DNA of 64,000 bases from Candidatus Aalborgicola defluviihabitans (lineage in GTDB: Bacteria; Pseudomonadota; Gammaproteobacteria; Burkholderiales; Burkholderiaceae_C): NCBI GenBank assembly GCA_016705575.1, contig JADIXX010000008.1:558001-622000 (forward strand), written 5' to 3'. The translations under genes were made by a program, and so were the position numbers. Below are positions 34,224 to 42,836 of this stretch, piece by piece (the stretch's first letter is position 1; each line of letters begins with the position of its first letter). Below the pieces are notes generated by a model. It was not told where the DNA came from and did not search any database. It saw only the letters and a list, made by a program, of their open reading frames with translations.

Positions 34224-34697
34224 ATGGACACCCGCTGGAAACCCAATGTGACTGTCGCGGCTGTGATAGAGCGGGCAGGCCAATTTCTGCTGGTTGAAGA
34301 GCAGACCGAACAAGGCCTGCGCCTGAACAACCCGGCCGGTCATCTCGATTGCGGCGAGTCTCCTGCCCAGGCCTGCGTGCGCGAAACACTGGAAGAGACC
34401 GCCTACGGATTCACCCCACGCGCGCTGGTCGGCATCTACCTATCCCGCCAACAATCCTGCGGCGGACACGACACCACTTACCTGCGTTTCGCCTTTTGCG
34501 GGGAGCTAGGTGCCCACGAACCCGATCGCGTACTGGACACTGGCATTGTCCGCGCCCTGTGGCTCACCGCTGACGAGATACGCGCCAGCAGCGCACGCCA
34601 CCGCAGCCCGCTGGTGCTGCAGTGCTTGGAAGACTATTTGACTGGGCAACGCTATCCCCTGGATTTGGTGCATACCGAGTCCAGCGTATACGTTTGA
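34224..34697 (+). CDS. NUDIX hydrolase (NudJ-like)
   Basis: 157 residues. The NUDIX box is complete (GHLDCGESPAQACVRETLEE, then TAYGF), giving the metal-binding REXXEE core. The protein starts RWKPNVTVAAVIERAGQFLL. Genes of this kind are often placed just before mnmA in betaproteobacteria and resemble NudJ, a nucleoside tri/diphosphate and HMP-pyrophosphate phosphatase; the substrate here is not known. mnmA follows after 105 bp containing one copy of the dispersed repeat. Confidence 0.88.
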   Translation: MDTRWKPNVTVAAVIERAGQFLLVEEQTEQGLRLNNPAGHLDCGESPAQACVRETLEETAYGFTPRALVGIYLSRQQSCGGHDTTYLRFAFCGELGAHEPDRVLDTGIVRALWLTADEIRASSARHRSPLVLQCLEDYLTGQRYPLDLVHTESSVYV

Positions 34698-34702
34698 CAC
34701 AA

Positions 34703-34762
34703 TTACTATTATTTTGATAGTGACTTATGTAATATCGACGAGGGCTAGATGTCTATTTTCAT
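34703..34762 (+). repeat. Dispersed hairpin repeat, copy C (intergenic, before mnmA)
   Basis: ACTATTATTTTGATAGT, 18 nt, GAGGGCT. It is the only intergenic copy of the eight, between the NUDIX gene and mnmA, within the probable mnmA leader. Confidence 0.8.
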
Positions 34763-34802
34763 CACAACCATTCCACAGAAGCCATCCCCTTAAAATCCAG
34801 GG

Positions 34803-35921
34803 ATGACAAAGCAACGTGTGGTGGTGGGGTTGAGCGGCGGCGTGGATTCTGCGGTTACCGCCTATTTGCTCAAACAACAGGGCCACGAGGTGATCGGCAT
34901 CTTCATGAAGAACTGGGAAGATGACGACGACAGCGAATACTGCTCCTCCAACATCGACTTTGTGGACGCCGCCGCCGTGGCCGACGTGATTGGCATCGAG
35001 ATCGAGCACGTCAACTTTGCCACCGAATACCGAGACCGCGTCTTTGCCGAGTTTCTGCGCGAATACCAGGCCGGGCGCACGCCCAACCCCGATATCCTGT
35101 GCAACGCCGAAATCAAATTCAAGGCCTTTTTGGACCATGCCATGCGCCTGGGAGCCGAAAAAATTGCCACCGGCCACTATGCGCGCGTCCGGCTGAACCC
35201 GCAAACCGGGCTACATGAGCTGCTCAAAGGGTTAGACCCCGGCAAGGATCAAAGCTACTTTCTGCACCGCCTGAACCAGACCCAGCTGTCCAAGACGCTT
35301 TTTCCAGTGGGTGAGCTGCACAAGACTGAAGTGCGCCGCATTGCCGAGAACATGCACCTGCCCAATGCCAAAAAGAAAGATTCCACCGGCATTTGCTTTA
35401 TTGGCGAGCGCCCATTCCGGGAGTTTTTGAACCGCTACATTGCCAAGGAGCCGGGCCCCATCAAGGATCCGCGCGGGCGCACTATCGGGCAGCATGTGGG
35501 CTTGTCGTTCTACACCTTGGGCCAGCGCCAGGGCTTGGGTATTGGCGGCATCAAGGCCAAAGGTGTTCAAAGAGGCGGGGGCGAGCATGCACCCTGGTTC
35601 GTGGCACGCAAAGACATGGCCAGCAATACTTTGTGGGTGGTACAGGGGCATGAGCACCCTTGGCTGCAGTCCCTGTCGCTACAGGCGCAAGATGCCAGTT
35701 GGGTTGCTGATACACCCCCTGCGGCCACCGGGCTGGCAGCCAAGACGCGCTACCGGCAGGCCGACGCACCCTGCACGCTGCACAATTCCAGCCCTCAGAG
35801 TTTTGGTCTGGAATTCACCCAGGCACAGTGGGCTGTTACCCCGGGGCAATCCGCCGTGCTGTACGACGGCGAGGTGTGCCTGGGCGGTGGTGTCATTACC
35901 TCAGCCCATACGGGCGAGTAG
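34803..35921 (+). CDS. mnmA: tRNA-specific 2-thiouridylase MnmA
   Basis: 372 residues, close to E. coli MnmA. It thiolates the wobble uridine of tRNA Lys, Glu and Gln. Signatures are the PP-loop VVGLSGGVDSAVTAYLLKQQ (about 8-27), the catalytic Cys in ILCNAEIKFKAF and the second Cys in STGICFIGERPF, and the tRNA-binding FYTLGQRQGLGIGG. The 3' end overlaps by 21 bp with the convergent CsoR-family gene. Confidence 0.98.
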   Translation: MTKQRVVVGLSGGVDSAVTAYLLKQQGHEVIGIFMKNWEDDDDSEYCSSNIDFVDAAAVADVIGIEIEHVNFATEYRDRVFAEFLREYQAGRTPNPDILCNAEIKFKAFLDHAMRLGAEKIATGHYARVRLNPQTGLHELLKGLDPGKDQSYFLHRLNQTQLSKTLFPVGELHKTEVRRIAENMHLPNAKKKDSTGICFIGERPFREFLNRYIAKEPGPIKDPRGRTIGQHVGLSFYTLGQRQGLGIGGIKAKGVQRGGGEHAPWFVARKDMASNTLWVVQGHEHPWLQSLSLQAQDASWVADTPPAATGLAAKTRYRQADAPCTLHNSSPQSFGLEFTQAQWAVTPGQSAVLYDGEVCLGGGVITSAHTGE

Positions 35922-36230
35922 CGTTTCCATATCCTTGAGCATGTGGTCCAGGTCGGCCTTTTGCGCCGCATCAGGTTGCATGCGGGCTTGCAACTCCTGC
36001 TCCATGAAACAAACGGTCATGCGCAGGTAAGTACTGTCCAGCGCCTTGCGAACCGCAGCAAATTGCTGGCCGATCTTGAGGCAATCCTCGCCTTCTTCCA
36101 CCATGCGCTGAATGCCACGGATCTGTCCTTCGGCACGGCGCAAGCGATTCAAGACATCGGTGCGGGCCTGGCTGTCAGTCAAAACGGTCACTTTGCAACT
36201 TTCATCAGTTCTGGAATTAGATCTGGTCAT
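35901..36230 (-). CDS. CsoR/RcnR/FrmR-family (DUF156) transcriptional repressor, non-canonical
   Basis: 109 residues, all-helical DUF156 fold recognised by NRLRRAEGQIRGIQRMVEEG and QQFAAVRKALDS. Aligned by eye to Mycobacterium CsoR, the three sensing positions C36/H61/C65 read Cys50/Phe75/Glu79. A second Cys sits at 74 and a third at 12. It therefore lacks the Cu(I) set, and the FrmR His is gone, so a thiol-based (sulfide, persulfide or electrophile) signal is more likely than copper. It is last in a leftward six-gene operon and is the obvious candidate to bind the G-tract operator at 42794-42811. Confidence 0.85.
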   Translation of the reverse strand: MTRSNSRTDESCKVTVLTDSQARTDVLNRLRRAEGQIRGIQRMVEEGEDCLKIGQQFAAVRKALDSTYLRMTVCFMEQELQARMQPDAAQKADLDHMLKDMETLLARMG

Positions 36231-36272
36231 TTTCGTTGATGTTTCCCTATTTGGCTGACGCCGGAAAAAGCC

Positions 36273-36719
36273 TTACTTCAACCGAGCTTGCAGACTGTCG
36301 TACACCTCAATGGCAATGGGTATGCCCTGCCCTACGCTCTGGGTCACCGTGCAATAGGTCTCAAACGTGCTTAGCACGCGCTCCAGGTGTTCCAGTTCAG
36401 CCGCAGGCACGCCCATCGTCAGTACCGCACGCATCTGCAACACCCGAACGCGACCCTGCTCGTTACGGCCCACTTCGGCGTACACATCACATTGAATGGG
36501 TTCGGGCGATTGTTTGAACTTGCGCAGGGCAAACAACAAAGAGTCCGACAGGCAATTGCCCACCGCAGCAGCCAACAGCTGCACCGGTGAAGGCCCGACG
36601 CCATTCCCTAGGGGTGCAGGCTCGTCCGCCAACAAAGATGGCACCTGGGCACCAAATTGCACATCAAACTGGTAGTCCTGCTTCTGGCGAAGCTGGATGT
36701 GTACATTGGATTCGCTCAT
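36273..36719 (-). CDS. OsmC/Ohr-family peroxiredoxin-like protein
   Basis: 148 residues from the ATG at 36717-36719; an in-frame ATG at 36767 would overlap the DUF2892 gene and is less likely. OsmC-fold features are GPSPVQLLAAAVGNCLSDSL, containing the first Cys, and FETYCTVTQSVGQGIPI with the second Cys. OsmC/Ohr proteins reduce organic hydroperoxides via this Cys pair, and some act on persulfides. Its place between a DUF2892 gene and a CsoR-family regulator in an SQR operon suggests handling of reactive sulfur or peroxide species (inference). Confidence 0.88.
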   Translation of the reverse strand: MSESNVHIQLRQKQDYQFDVQFGAQVPSLLADEPAPLGNGVGPSPVQLLAAAVGNCLSDSLLFALRKFKQSPEPIQCDVYAEVGRNEQGRVRVLQMRAVLTMGVPAAELEHLERVLSTFETYCTVTQSVGQGIPIAIEVYDSLQARLK

Positions 36720-36732
36720 TGCGCTTGCGGTT

Positions 36733-36957
36733 TCAGTTGGCGCAGCCGATTTTCGACTCGGGCACACCCAGCTTCTTCAGGATGATGCCCAGCGGGCAAA
36801 AGTTGGTAAAGCCCGACTGGAACAGATTGACTCCCACAAAAGCGGTAAAAGCCAGCGCCCACTTGCTAAGAAAAAACGGGCTGCCTTCCACACCCAGCGC
36901 CAAAGAAATCATGATGAACAAGCCTGCAAACACAACGATATAACGTTGAACGGTCAT
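36733..36957 (-). CDS. DUF2892 small membrane protein (YgaP membrane-domain type)
   Basis: 74 residues from the ATG at 36955-36957, set by AGGAG 7 bp upstream; a longer open frame upstream overlaps the SQR-like gene and is rejected. Two membrane helices (about 4-24 and 28-48) precede FTNFCPLGIILKKLGV, the DUF2892 hallmark with a conserved Cys. DUF2892 occurs fused to rhodanese in YgaP, which handles sulfane sulfur or SCN-, and as a stand-alone protein in sulfide operons. A GC-rich hairpin (GCAC..GTGC near 36999-37011) lies in the 64-bp gap after the SQR-like gene. Confidence 0.85.
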   Translation of the reverse strand: MTVQRYIVVFAGLFIMISLALGVEGSPFFLSKWALAFTAFVGVNLFQSGFTNFCPLGIILKKLGVPESKIGCAN

Positions 36958-37021
36958 GGTGGTTACTCCTATAAAAATCCAAACAAAGGCCGCAACACGC
37001 ACGCGGCGTGCTGTGTGCGTA

Positions 37022-38314
37022 TTACTTATCGCCAGACAAGCGAACGATCCCCAAGAGTTTGAGAACGTATTTCTCATAGATCGGCTCCGAGGTGCCCTTT
37101 TTGATCTTACGGATGAAGTACTTCTCAAACGCAATCTTGGCGAGATGGACCCACTTGCCTTTCTTGAACCAGTTCACATTGCGTGGTGGGATTTGCGGCA
37201 GCGCCACGAAGGCTGCGCCGGTGTCACCCATGTCAGCCAGGCAGATCGCATTCCAGGTGCCCTTGGCTACCGCGGGCTGGCCCTTGAGTTCGTCTGCAAT
37301 GTTGTGAACGATGGCACCCACCATGCTCTCGATCATGTAACCGGTTTTGGGGGTTCCGGTGGGCACCGGCGTTACCTCGACCGGTGGAATGGCCACGCAC
37401 ACGCCCGCCGAGAAGATGTTGCGGTAAGCTTTGCTGCGCTGGAATTCATCAATGATCACGAAGCCACGTGGGTTGCACAGATTGGGCACGGCCGCCACCG
37501 GATCGACGCCCTTGAACGCCGGCAACATCATGGACAACTTGAAGCCCACTTCATGTTCCTTGTACACGGCACCGAGTTCGTCAAGCTGGGTAACGAACAT
37601 CTTGCCGTCTTCCACCCGGGTCGTCTTGGCATTGGTGATCCACTTCATGTCGCGGCCCCGCATTTCAGATTCCAGCATCGATTTGCTGTCGCCCACGCCA
37701 CCCAGTCCCAAGTGGCCAATGTAGGGCTCACTGGTGATGTAGGTGATTGGCACTTTGTTGCGCAATTTGCGCTTGCGCAAATCCGTATCCAGGATAAAAG
37801 CAAACTCGTAGGCCGGACCAAAACAACTGGCGCCAGGCATTGCGCCAATCACCACCGGGCCCGGGTTTTCCAGAAATTTTTTGTAATCAGCAAAAAATTC
37901 CTGCGCATGATCCACCGTGCAGATCGAGTGGGTGAAGCCGCCGCCCCCGGAATTGGCAGGACCCGCGCCGGGCACTTCATTAAACGAAAGCTTGGGGCCA
38001 GTGGTGATCACCAAGTAGTCGTAATCCAGTGTGTCACCACCATCCAATGTCAGGCGGTTGGCCGTCGCGTCAATGGCTGTCACTGCTTTGGGAACGAACT
38101 GAATGCCCTTGCGCTCCAGATAAGGGGCAATCGGAACGGTAATCTGCTCACGCTCGCGCCAGCCAACCGCAATCCACGGATTGCTGGGGACAAACTGAAA
38201 ATAATCCGTTGAATTGACAACGGTGATGCGGTGCTCTTTGTCCAGCATCGCGCGCATTTCGTAAGCGGCGGGCATGCCACCGATGCCTGCGCCCATGATG
38301 ACGATATGTGCCAT
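37022..38314 (-). CDS. Sulfide:quinone oxidoreductase-like FAD protein
   Basis: 430 residues. N-terminal FAD-binding GAGIGGMPAAYEMR, second Rossmann strand PVVIGAMPGASCFGPAYEF with a Cys (about residue 161), and LCNPRGFVIIDEFQRS with another Cys (about 294). These two cysteines are placed like the active-site pair of SQR, which oxidises sulfide to polysulfide/persulfide and passes electrons to quinone. The C-terminal part has amphipathic basic stretches suited to membrane contact. A flavocytochrome-c-like dehydrogenase is the alternative. It lies 19 bp after the RND pump gene and 64 bp before DUF2892. Confidence 0.8.
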   Translation of the reverse strand: MAHIVIMGAGIGGMPAAYEMRAMLDKEHRITVVNSTDYFQFVPSNPWIAVGWREREQITVPIAPYLERKGIQFVPKAVTAIDATANRLTLDGGDTLDYDYLVITTGPKLSFNEVPGAGPANSGGGGFTHSICTVDHAQEFFADYKKFLENPGPVVIGAMPGASCFGPAYEFAFILDTDLRKRKLRNKVPITYITSEPYIGHLGLGGVGDSKSMLESEMRGRDMKWITNAKTTRVEDGKMFVTQLDELGAVYKEHEVGFKLSMMLPAFKGVDPVAAVPNLCNPRGFVIIDEFQRSKAYRNIFSAGVCVAIPPVEVTPVPTGTPKTGYMIESMVGAIVHNIADELKGQPAVAKGTWNAICLADMGDTGAAFVALPQIPPRNVNWFKKGKWVHLAKIAFEKYFIRKIKKGTSEPIYEKYVLKLLGIVRLSGDK

Positions 38315-38333
38315 GGTGTGTCTCCTTCTGTTA

Positions 38334-41300
38334 TCAAGTTGTTGAAGTGGAATGGACTAACGGGTTCGCGTCTTCGCGCGATTCCATACGGCGCCGGTAC
38401 AAGGCGTAGTAAAGGACGGGTATGACCACTAACGTCAATAGGGTCGACACCAAAATTCCAAAAATCAGCGAAATGGCCAGTCCATTGAAAATGGGGTCAT
38501 CCAGAATGAAGAAGGCTCCGATCATGGCGGCGACCCCCGTCAGCACAATGGGCTGCGCGCGCACCACGGCTGACTGCAATACCGCTTCTTTGAACGGCAT
38601 GCCCTCACGGACTTGCAGCTCGATAAAGTCCACCAGCAAAATGGAATTCCGCACAATGATGCCCGCCAATGCAATCATGCCAATCATGCTGGTGGCGGTG
38701 AACTGCGAACCCAGCAAGGCGTGGCCTGGCAGTACTCCAATGATGGTCAGCGGAATGGGCGCCATGATGACCAGCGGCGTGAGGTAGTTGCGGAACTGGG
38801 CCACCACCAACAGGTAGATCAGGATCAGGCCCACGCCATAGGCGGTGCCCATGTCGCGAAAGGTCTCGTAGGTGATTTGCCACTCACCATCCCACTTGAT
38901 CGCATAGGCTTGGTAGGGATTATTGGGCTGGCGTATCCAGTATTCACCCACTGGGTCACTACCTGCAGGTGTTGCATCCTTGAGCGTTGTTCTAACAGCA
39001 AACAGGCCATACAGGGGTGAATCCAGCTTGCCTGCCATATCACCCATGACATAACTCACCCCGAGCAGATCCTTGGTGTAAAGCGGCTTGTCAATCACTC
39101 CACGCTCCACCTGTACCAGTTCAGACAAGGGAACCAATTGGCCGTTGGCTGCGCGCAGGGGCAGTGCCAGCAACGCCTCCAGGCCCACCTGGCTTTCCGG
39201 TGGCAACTGGATGCGCACCGGCACCGGGTACTTGGACTGTCCATCATGCAGATAGGCAGCATCAGTGCCAGACAGTGCTGATGCCACCGTTTGTGCGATG
39301 GCAGCCACGGGAATTCCCAGGGACTCGGCACGCTGGCGGCGCACGCGCAGGACAGCGCGGGGTGCGTCGGCAAGCAGGCTGGTGTCCGTTCCTACGATGT
39401 CCGCTGTAGCGCCAAAAGCGGCCGCAACCTGGGTGGCCAGCTTTTGTCGACCCGCTTCGTCGGGACCATAAACTTCAGCCACCAACGGTGACATTACAGG
39501 TGGGCCGGGCGGCACCTCCACGACCTTGACTTTGGCGTGGTGCTTGGCACCAATCGCCTCAATGGCAGGACGCAGACGTTGTGCAATGGCATGGCTTTTC
39601 TCGCTGCGGTGGTGCTTGTCCACCAGGGCCACCTGCAAATCACCTTGCTCGGCATCGGCCCGCAGGTAGTACTGGCGAACCAGACCATTGAAGGTGATGG
39701 GCGAGGCGGTTCCGGCATAGGCCTGCAGATCACGCACCTCTGGCTGCTGGGCCAGGAAGACGCTGAGGTCTTGCAAGGTGGCAGCCGTTTCTTCCAGCGG
39801 TGTGCCGGCTGGCATATCCACCACCACTTGAAACTCGCTCTTGTTGTCAAAGGGCAGCATCTTCAGAACCACCCACTGCACCAGCACCAGCCCGACGGAC
39901 AACAGCAAGGCCACCAAAATTCCCATCAACAACAACCAGCGTTTACGCGCACTGTTCAAAAACGGGGTCAGGATACGATCAAAAATTGCCTGTACCCGGG
40001 ACGGCTTTGCTGCCGGACTGGCGTGCGAATCCGCCGCGGTAAGAGCCGTTGCATGGTGATGCATGAACTTCAAGGCCAACCAGGGTGTGACCGTGAAGGC
40101 AATCGCCAAGGACAGCGCCATACCGAGGCTGGAATTGATGGGGATGGGGCTCATATATGGGCCCATCAAACCCGACACGAAAGCCATGGGCAGTAGGGCC
40201 GCAATCACCGTCAGAGTCGCCAGGATGGTGGGGCCACCCACCTCGTCCACCGCGCGCGGAATCAGATCGCGCAGGGCCGCCCGCGGCTCCAATTGCTGGT
40301 GGCGGTGGATATTCTCTACCACCACAATGGCGTCATCCACCAAAATACCGATAGAAAATATCAGGGCAAACAGCGAAACGCGGTTCAAGGTAAATCCCCA
40401 GGCCCAGGATGCGAATAGGGTCGCAGTCAAGGTCAGTATGACAGCCGACCCAACAATAATGGCCTCGCGGCGCCCTAGCGCAAAACCCACCAGCAAGATC
40501 ACCGAACCGGTGGCAAATGCCAGTTTCTGAATCAGCTTATTGGCCTTTTCAGCCGCTGTCTCACCATAGTCCCGGGTGACGGTCGCTTCGACGTTGGCAG
40601 GGATGACGGCGTTGCGCAGCGATTGCAAACGCTCAATCACGGCACGGGAGACGTCAACTGCATTGACACCCGGTTTCTTGGTCACACTGATAGTTACAGC
40701 AGGAAACGACTGTCCGCCAATGGATGAATCGACAGCCAGCTCGGCGCCCGCCGTAGCGGCTCCGGGCGTGAAACGGACATAACGCTGAGCCTGCTGCGCA
40801 CCTGGTTCGACACGGGCCACATCGCGCAAGAAAACGGGCACACCTTGACTGCTACCCACCACCAAATCACCCACGTCATCGGCGGTCCGCAGGAATTCGC
40901 CAGCATCCACCATCAGGGTATGGGCAGCTGCTCCGGTACTGGAAGCCTCCAGCACGGCACCGGCAGGTTGGCCGAAATTAGCAGCTGCAATGGTCTTTTT
41001 GAGAGCAATAAGGTCAACTCCGCGTGCGCGCAATCGGCCCGGGTCCAGCACTACTCGAATCTCCCGCCCAGGACCACCCAGGGTCTGCACTTCACGCACA
41101 CCGGCAACCGCCTTGAATTCGGCTTCCACGGTGTGGGCAACGCGTTCCAGTTCAGAGGCGGGCAAAGCTTCCTTGCTCCACAATGTCACGGCCACAACCG
41201 GCACATCGTCGATACCTTTGGGCTTGACGATTGGGGTCAAAGTGCCCAGGTCGCGGGGCAGCCAGTCTTGGTTGGCGTTCAGCACGTCATACAGCCGCAC

Positions 41301-41642
41301 CAAGGCCTCGGTACGCGGCACACCCACCTTGAACTGCACCGTCAAAATGGCCATGCCAGGGCGCGCCACAGAATAGGTATGTTCAATGCCTGCAATTTGA
41401 CCCAACACCTGCTCAGCAGGGCGCGCCACCATGTTTTGCACATCCGCGCTGCTGGCACCCGGGAAGGGTATCAGCACGTTGGCCATAGTGACATTGATCT
41501 GGGGCTCTTCCTCACGTGGCGTCACCAGCACGGCAAACAGTCCGAGCAACAACGCCACCAGTGCCAGCAGCGGTGTTAACGCGTTCGATTGAAAGGCCGC
41601 CGCGATGCGACCGGAGATGCCCATTGTGTCTTGTGCCTTCAT
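38334..41642 (-). CDS. RND efflux pump, inner-membrane permease (AcrB-like superfamily)
   Basis: 1102 residues with the RND duplicated layout: helix 1 near 25-43, large periplasmic loops, helices in the middle and at the end. The proton-relay Asp pair is in GILVDDAIVVVENI (about 418-431). Substrates are exported by proton motive force. Its sequence (REEEPQINVTMANVLIPFPG, VARPAEQVLGQIAGIEHTYS) is a branch distinct from the second RND pump at 60516-63737. It is co-transcribed with SQR, DUF2892, OsmC and a CsoR-family regulator, which points to a thiol, polysulfide or related toxic sulfur substrate rather than classical drugs (inference). No outer-membrane channel gene is adjacent. Confidence 0.9.
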   Translation of the reverse strand: MKAQDTMGISGRIAAAFQSNALTPLLALVALLLGLFAVLVTPREEEPQINVTMANVLIPFPGASSADVQNMVARPAEQVLGQIAGIEHTYSVARPGMAILTVQFKVGVPRTEALVRLYDVLNANQDWLPRDLGTLTPIVKPKGIDDVPVVAVTLWSKEALPASELERVAHTVEAEFKAVAGVREVQTLGGPGREIRVVLDPGRLRARGVDLIALKKTIAAANFGQPAGAVLEASSTGAAAHTLMVDAGEFLRTADDVGDLVVGSSQGVPVFLRDVARVEPGAQQAQRYVRFTPGAATAGAELAVDSSIGGQSFPAVTISVTKKPGVNAVDVSRAVIERLQSLRNAVIPANVEATVTRDYGETAAEKANKLIQKLAFATGSVILLVGFALGRREAIIVGSAVILTLTATLFASWAWGFTLNRVSLFALIFSIGILVDDAIVVVENIHRHQQLEPRAALRDLIPRAVDEVGGPTILATLTVIAALLPMAFVSGLMGPYMSPIPINSSLGMALSLAIAFTVTPWLALKFMHHHATALTAADSHASPAAKPSRVQAIFDRILTPFLNSARKRWLLLMGILVALLLSVGLVLVQWVVLKMLPFDNKSEFQVVVDMPAGTPLEETAATLQDLSVFLAQQPEVRDLQAYAGTASPITFNGLVRQYYLRADAEQGDLQVALVDKHHRSEKSHAIAQRLRPAIEAIGAKHHAKVKVVEVPPGPPVMSPLVAEVYGPDEAGRQKLATQVAAAFGATADIVGTDTSLLADAPRAVLRVRRQRAESLGIPVAAIAQTVASALSGTDAAYLHDGQSKYPVPVRIQLPPESQVGLEALLALPLRAANGQLVPLSELVQVERGVIDKPLYTKDLLGVSYVMGDMAGKLDSPLYGLFAVRTTLKDATPAGSDPVGEYWIRQPNNPYQAYAIKWDGEWQITYETFRDMGTAYGVGLILIYLLVVAQFRNYLTPLVIMAPIPLTIIGVLPGHALLGSQFTATSMIGMIALAGIIVRNSILLVDFIELQVREGMPFKEAVLQSAVVRAQPIVLTGVAAMIGAFFILDDPIFNGLAISLIFGILVSTLLTLVVIPVLYYALYRRRMESREDANPLVHSTSTT

Positions 41643-41649
41643 GGGTTAC

Positions 41650-42762
41650 TCACTTGACCGAGTTACCAGCAGGTGCCGCTTTGGCAAAACCGGCCCGGAT
41701 TGCATCCACGGCAATGCTTTCTCCGGGCTGAATACCGGTAAGCACTTCAACCCCTTGTGCACCCATGTCCGCCCCCAGGCGCACTGCACGCAACGAGAAA
41801 GCCCCGTTGACTACGCTGTAAACGGCAGTCAGCTCACCACGGCGCAACACAGCCGTTTGTGGCACCAGCATCTTTGCGGCCACGGCACCAGCAGACGCCT
41901 GTGCAAATCGAACCCGCACCTGCTGCCCGGGCAGTAGCCCACCACTGTCTTGGGGCGCCAATTCAAAACGCCATTCGGCGGTCTGGGAAACAGGGTCTGC
42001 CGAGGGCATAGCGCTGCGCGTCAGCGGCACCACCCAAGTTGGGTTGCCTTGCTCTGGCGTCACCAGTACCTGGGTTTGCACCGCGCTACGTACCGCTGTA
42101 ATTCGTGAGGCAGGAACCTGCACCACCGCCCGCAGCGGCAGCGGCGCATAAACCGTCAGCAAAGGCTTGCCGGGAACGGCCAGGTCGCCTGCTTCAGCCT
42201 GCGTTTGCAAAACCCAACCGTCGTATGGCGCAGTAACTCGCGTAAATCCCTGGGCAAGGCTGGACTGCAGGGCTGCAGCACTGGCTACATCACGCGCAGC
42301 AGCCGCGCCCTTGTACTGGGCTTGCGCTGTATCCAAGGCCGCCTGACTGACAAACCCCTTGCGTTGAAGATCTTGTGTGCGTTCCATCTGCGCCTTGGCG
42401 TTGCGCATTTCCGCATCCGCCTGGCTGATCTGGGCCTGACTTCTTTGCACGCCAGCCACGGCCTCCCGGTCATCAATGGTGGCCAACACCTGACCCGCAC
42501 GAACCTTGTCACCAGGTTTCACCGCCAAGCTCACCACACGGCCAGCAACCTGTGAGGAGATGGTGCTTTGTTTGACCGGCTGAATGACGCCATCCAACTC
42601 ATACACCGTCCCGATACTTTGGACCTGCACCACCATCGTTGGAACTGGCGCTGTTTGCGACTGTACCGAAGCACCCCATACCGAGGCTGCCACCAGCAAA
42701 AGCGCGTGTGCGCGCCACCGTGTTCCGTGGCTGCTTTGATATCGTGAATCTGTCCTGTTCAT
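41650..42762 (-). CDS. RND efflux periplasmic adaptor (MFP/HlyD-like)
   Basis: 370 residues from the ATG at 42760-42762, set by AGGAG 7 bp upstream; the open frame continues to 42819 through the operator, which cannot be coding. Signal peptide about 1-36, lipoyl halves (GVIQPVKQSTISSQVAGRVV and PYDGWVLQTQAEAGDLAVPG) flanking a short coiled-coil hairpin, then beta-barrel and membrane-proximal domains. It bridges the RND pump encoded 7 bp downstream to an outer-membrane channel. It is the first gene of the six-gene operon. Confidence 0.9.
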   Translation of the reverse strand: MNRTDSRYQSSHGTRWRAHALLLVAASVWGASVQSQTAPVPTMVVQVQSIGTVYELDGVIQPVKQSTISSQVAGRVVSLAVKPGDKVRAGQVLATIDDREAVAGVQRSQAQISQADAEMRNAKAQMERTQDLQRKGFVSQAALDTAQAQYKGAAAARDVASAAALQSSLAQGFTRVTAPYDGWVLQTQAEAGDLAVPGKPLLTVYAPLPLRAVVQVPASRITAVRSAVQTQVLVTPEQGNPTWVVPLTRSAMPSADPVSQTAEWRFELAPQDSGGLLPGQQVRVRFAQASAGAVAAKMLVPQTAVLRRGELTAVYSVVNGAFSLRAVRLGADMGAQGVEVLTGIQPGESIAVDAIRAGFAKAAPAGNSVK

Positions 42763-42783
42763 CTTGGCTCCTGTATACCTGCC

Positions 42784-42814
42784 ATAGTATATACATACTA
42801 TCGGGGGTATGCAA
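42784..42814 (-). promoter_or_regulatory. Promoter with overlapping CsoR-type operator and AT-rich palindrome
   Basis: On the minus strand TTGCAT (42809-42814) and TATACT (42786-42791) are -35 and -10 boxes with an exact 17-bp spacer, 24 to 30 bp before the adaptor ATG region. Overlapping the spacer are CATAC-N8-GTATG (42794-42811), with five Gs in its centre, and the perfect palindrome ATAGTATATACATACTAT (42784-42801). A/T-rich inverted repeats around a G/C tract are the known operator form of RcnR/FrmR-type repressors. Confidence 0.65.
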
Positions 42815-42836
42815 GCCATCGGATTTTAAACAAGCA

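Noticed and set aside
35801..35835. Possible ninth repeat copy in mnmA (AGCCCTC)
   Set aside because: The 18-nt offset does not lead to a GCTAT/ATAGC module; it is a chance match of the short 3' motif.
35901..36230. Identification of the DUF156 regulator as CstR (persulfide sensor)
   Set aside because: CstR needs Cys pairs at the positions equal to CsoR 36 and 65; here the second position is Glu and the extra Cys is five residues earlier. The thiol-sensor idea is kept only as an inference.
42763..42819. N-terminal extension of the RND adaptor to an ATG at 42819
   Set aside because: The extension would run through the promoter and operator; the ATG at 42762 has an AGGAG site and a good signal peptide.
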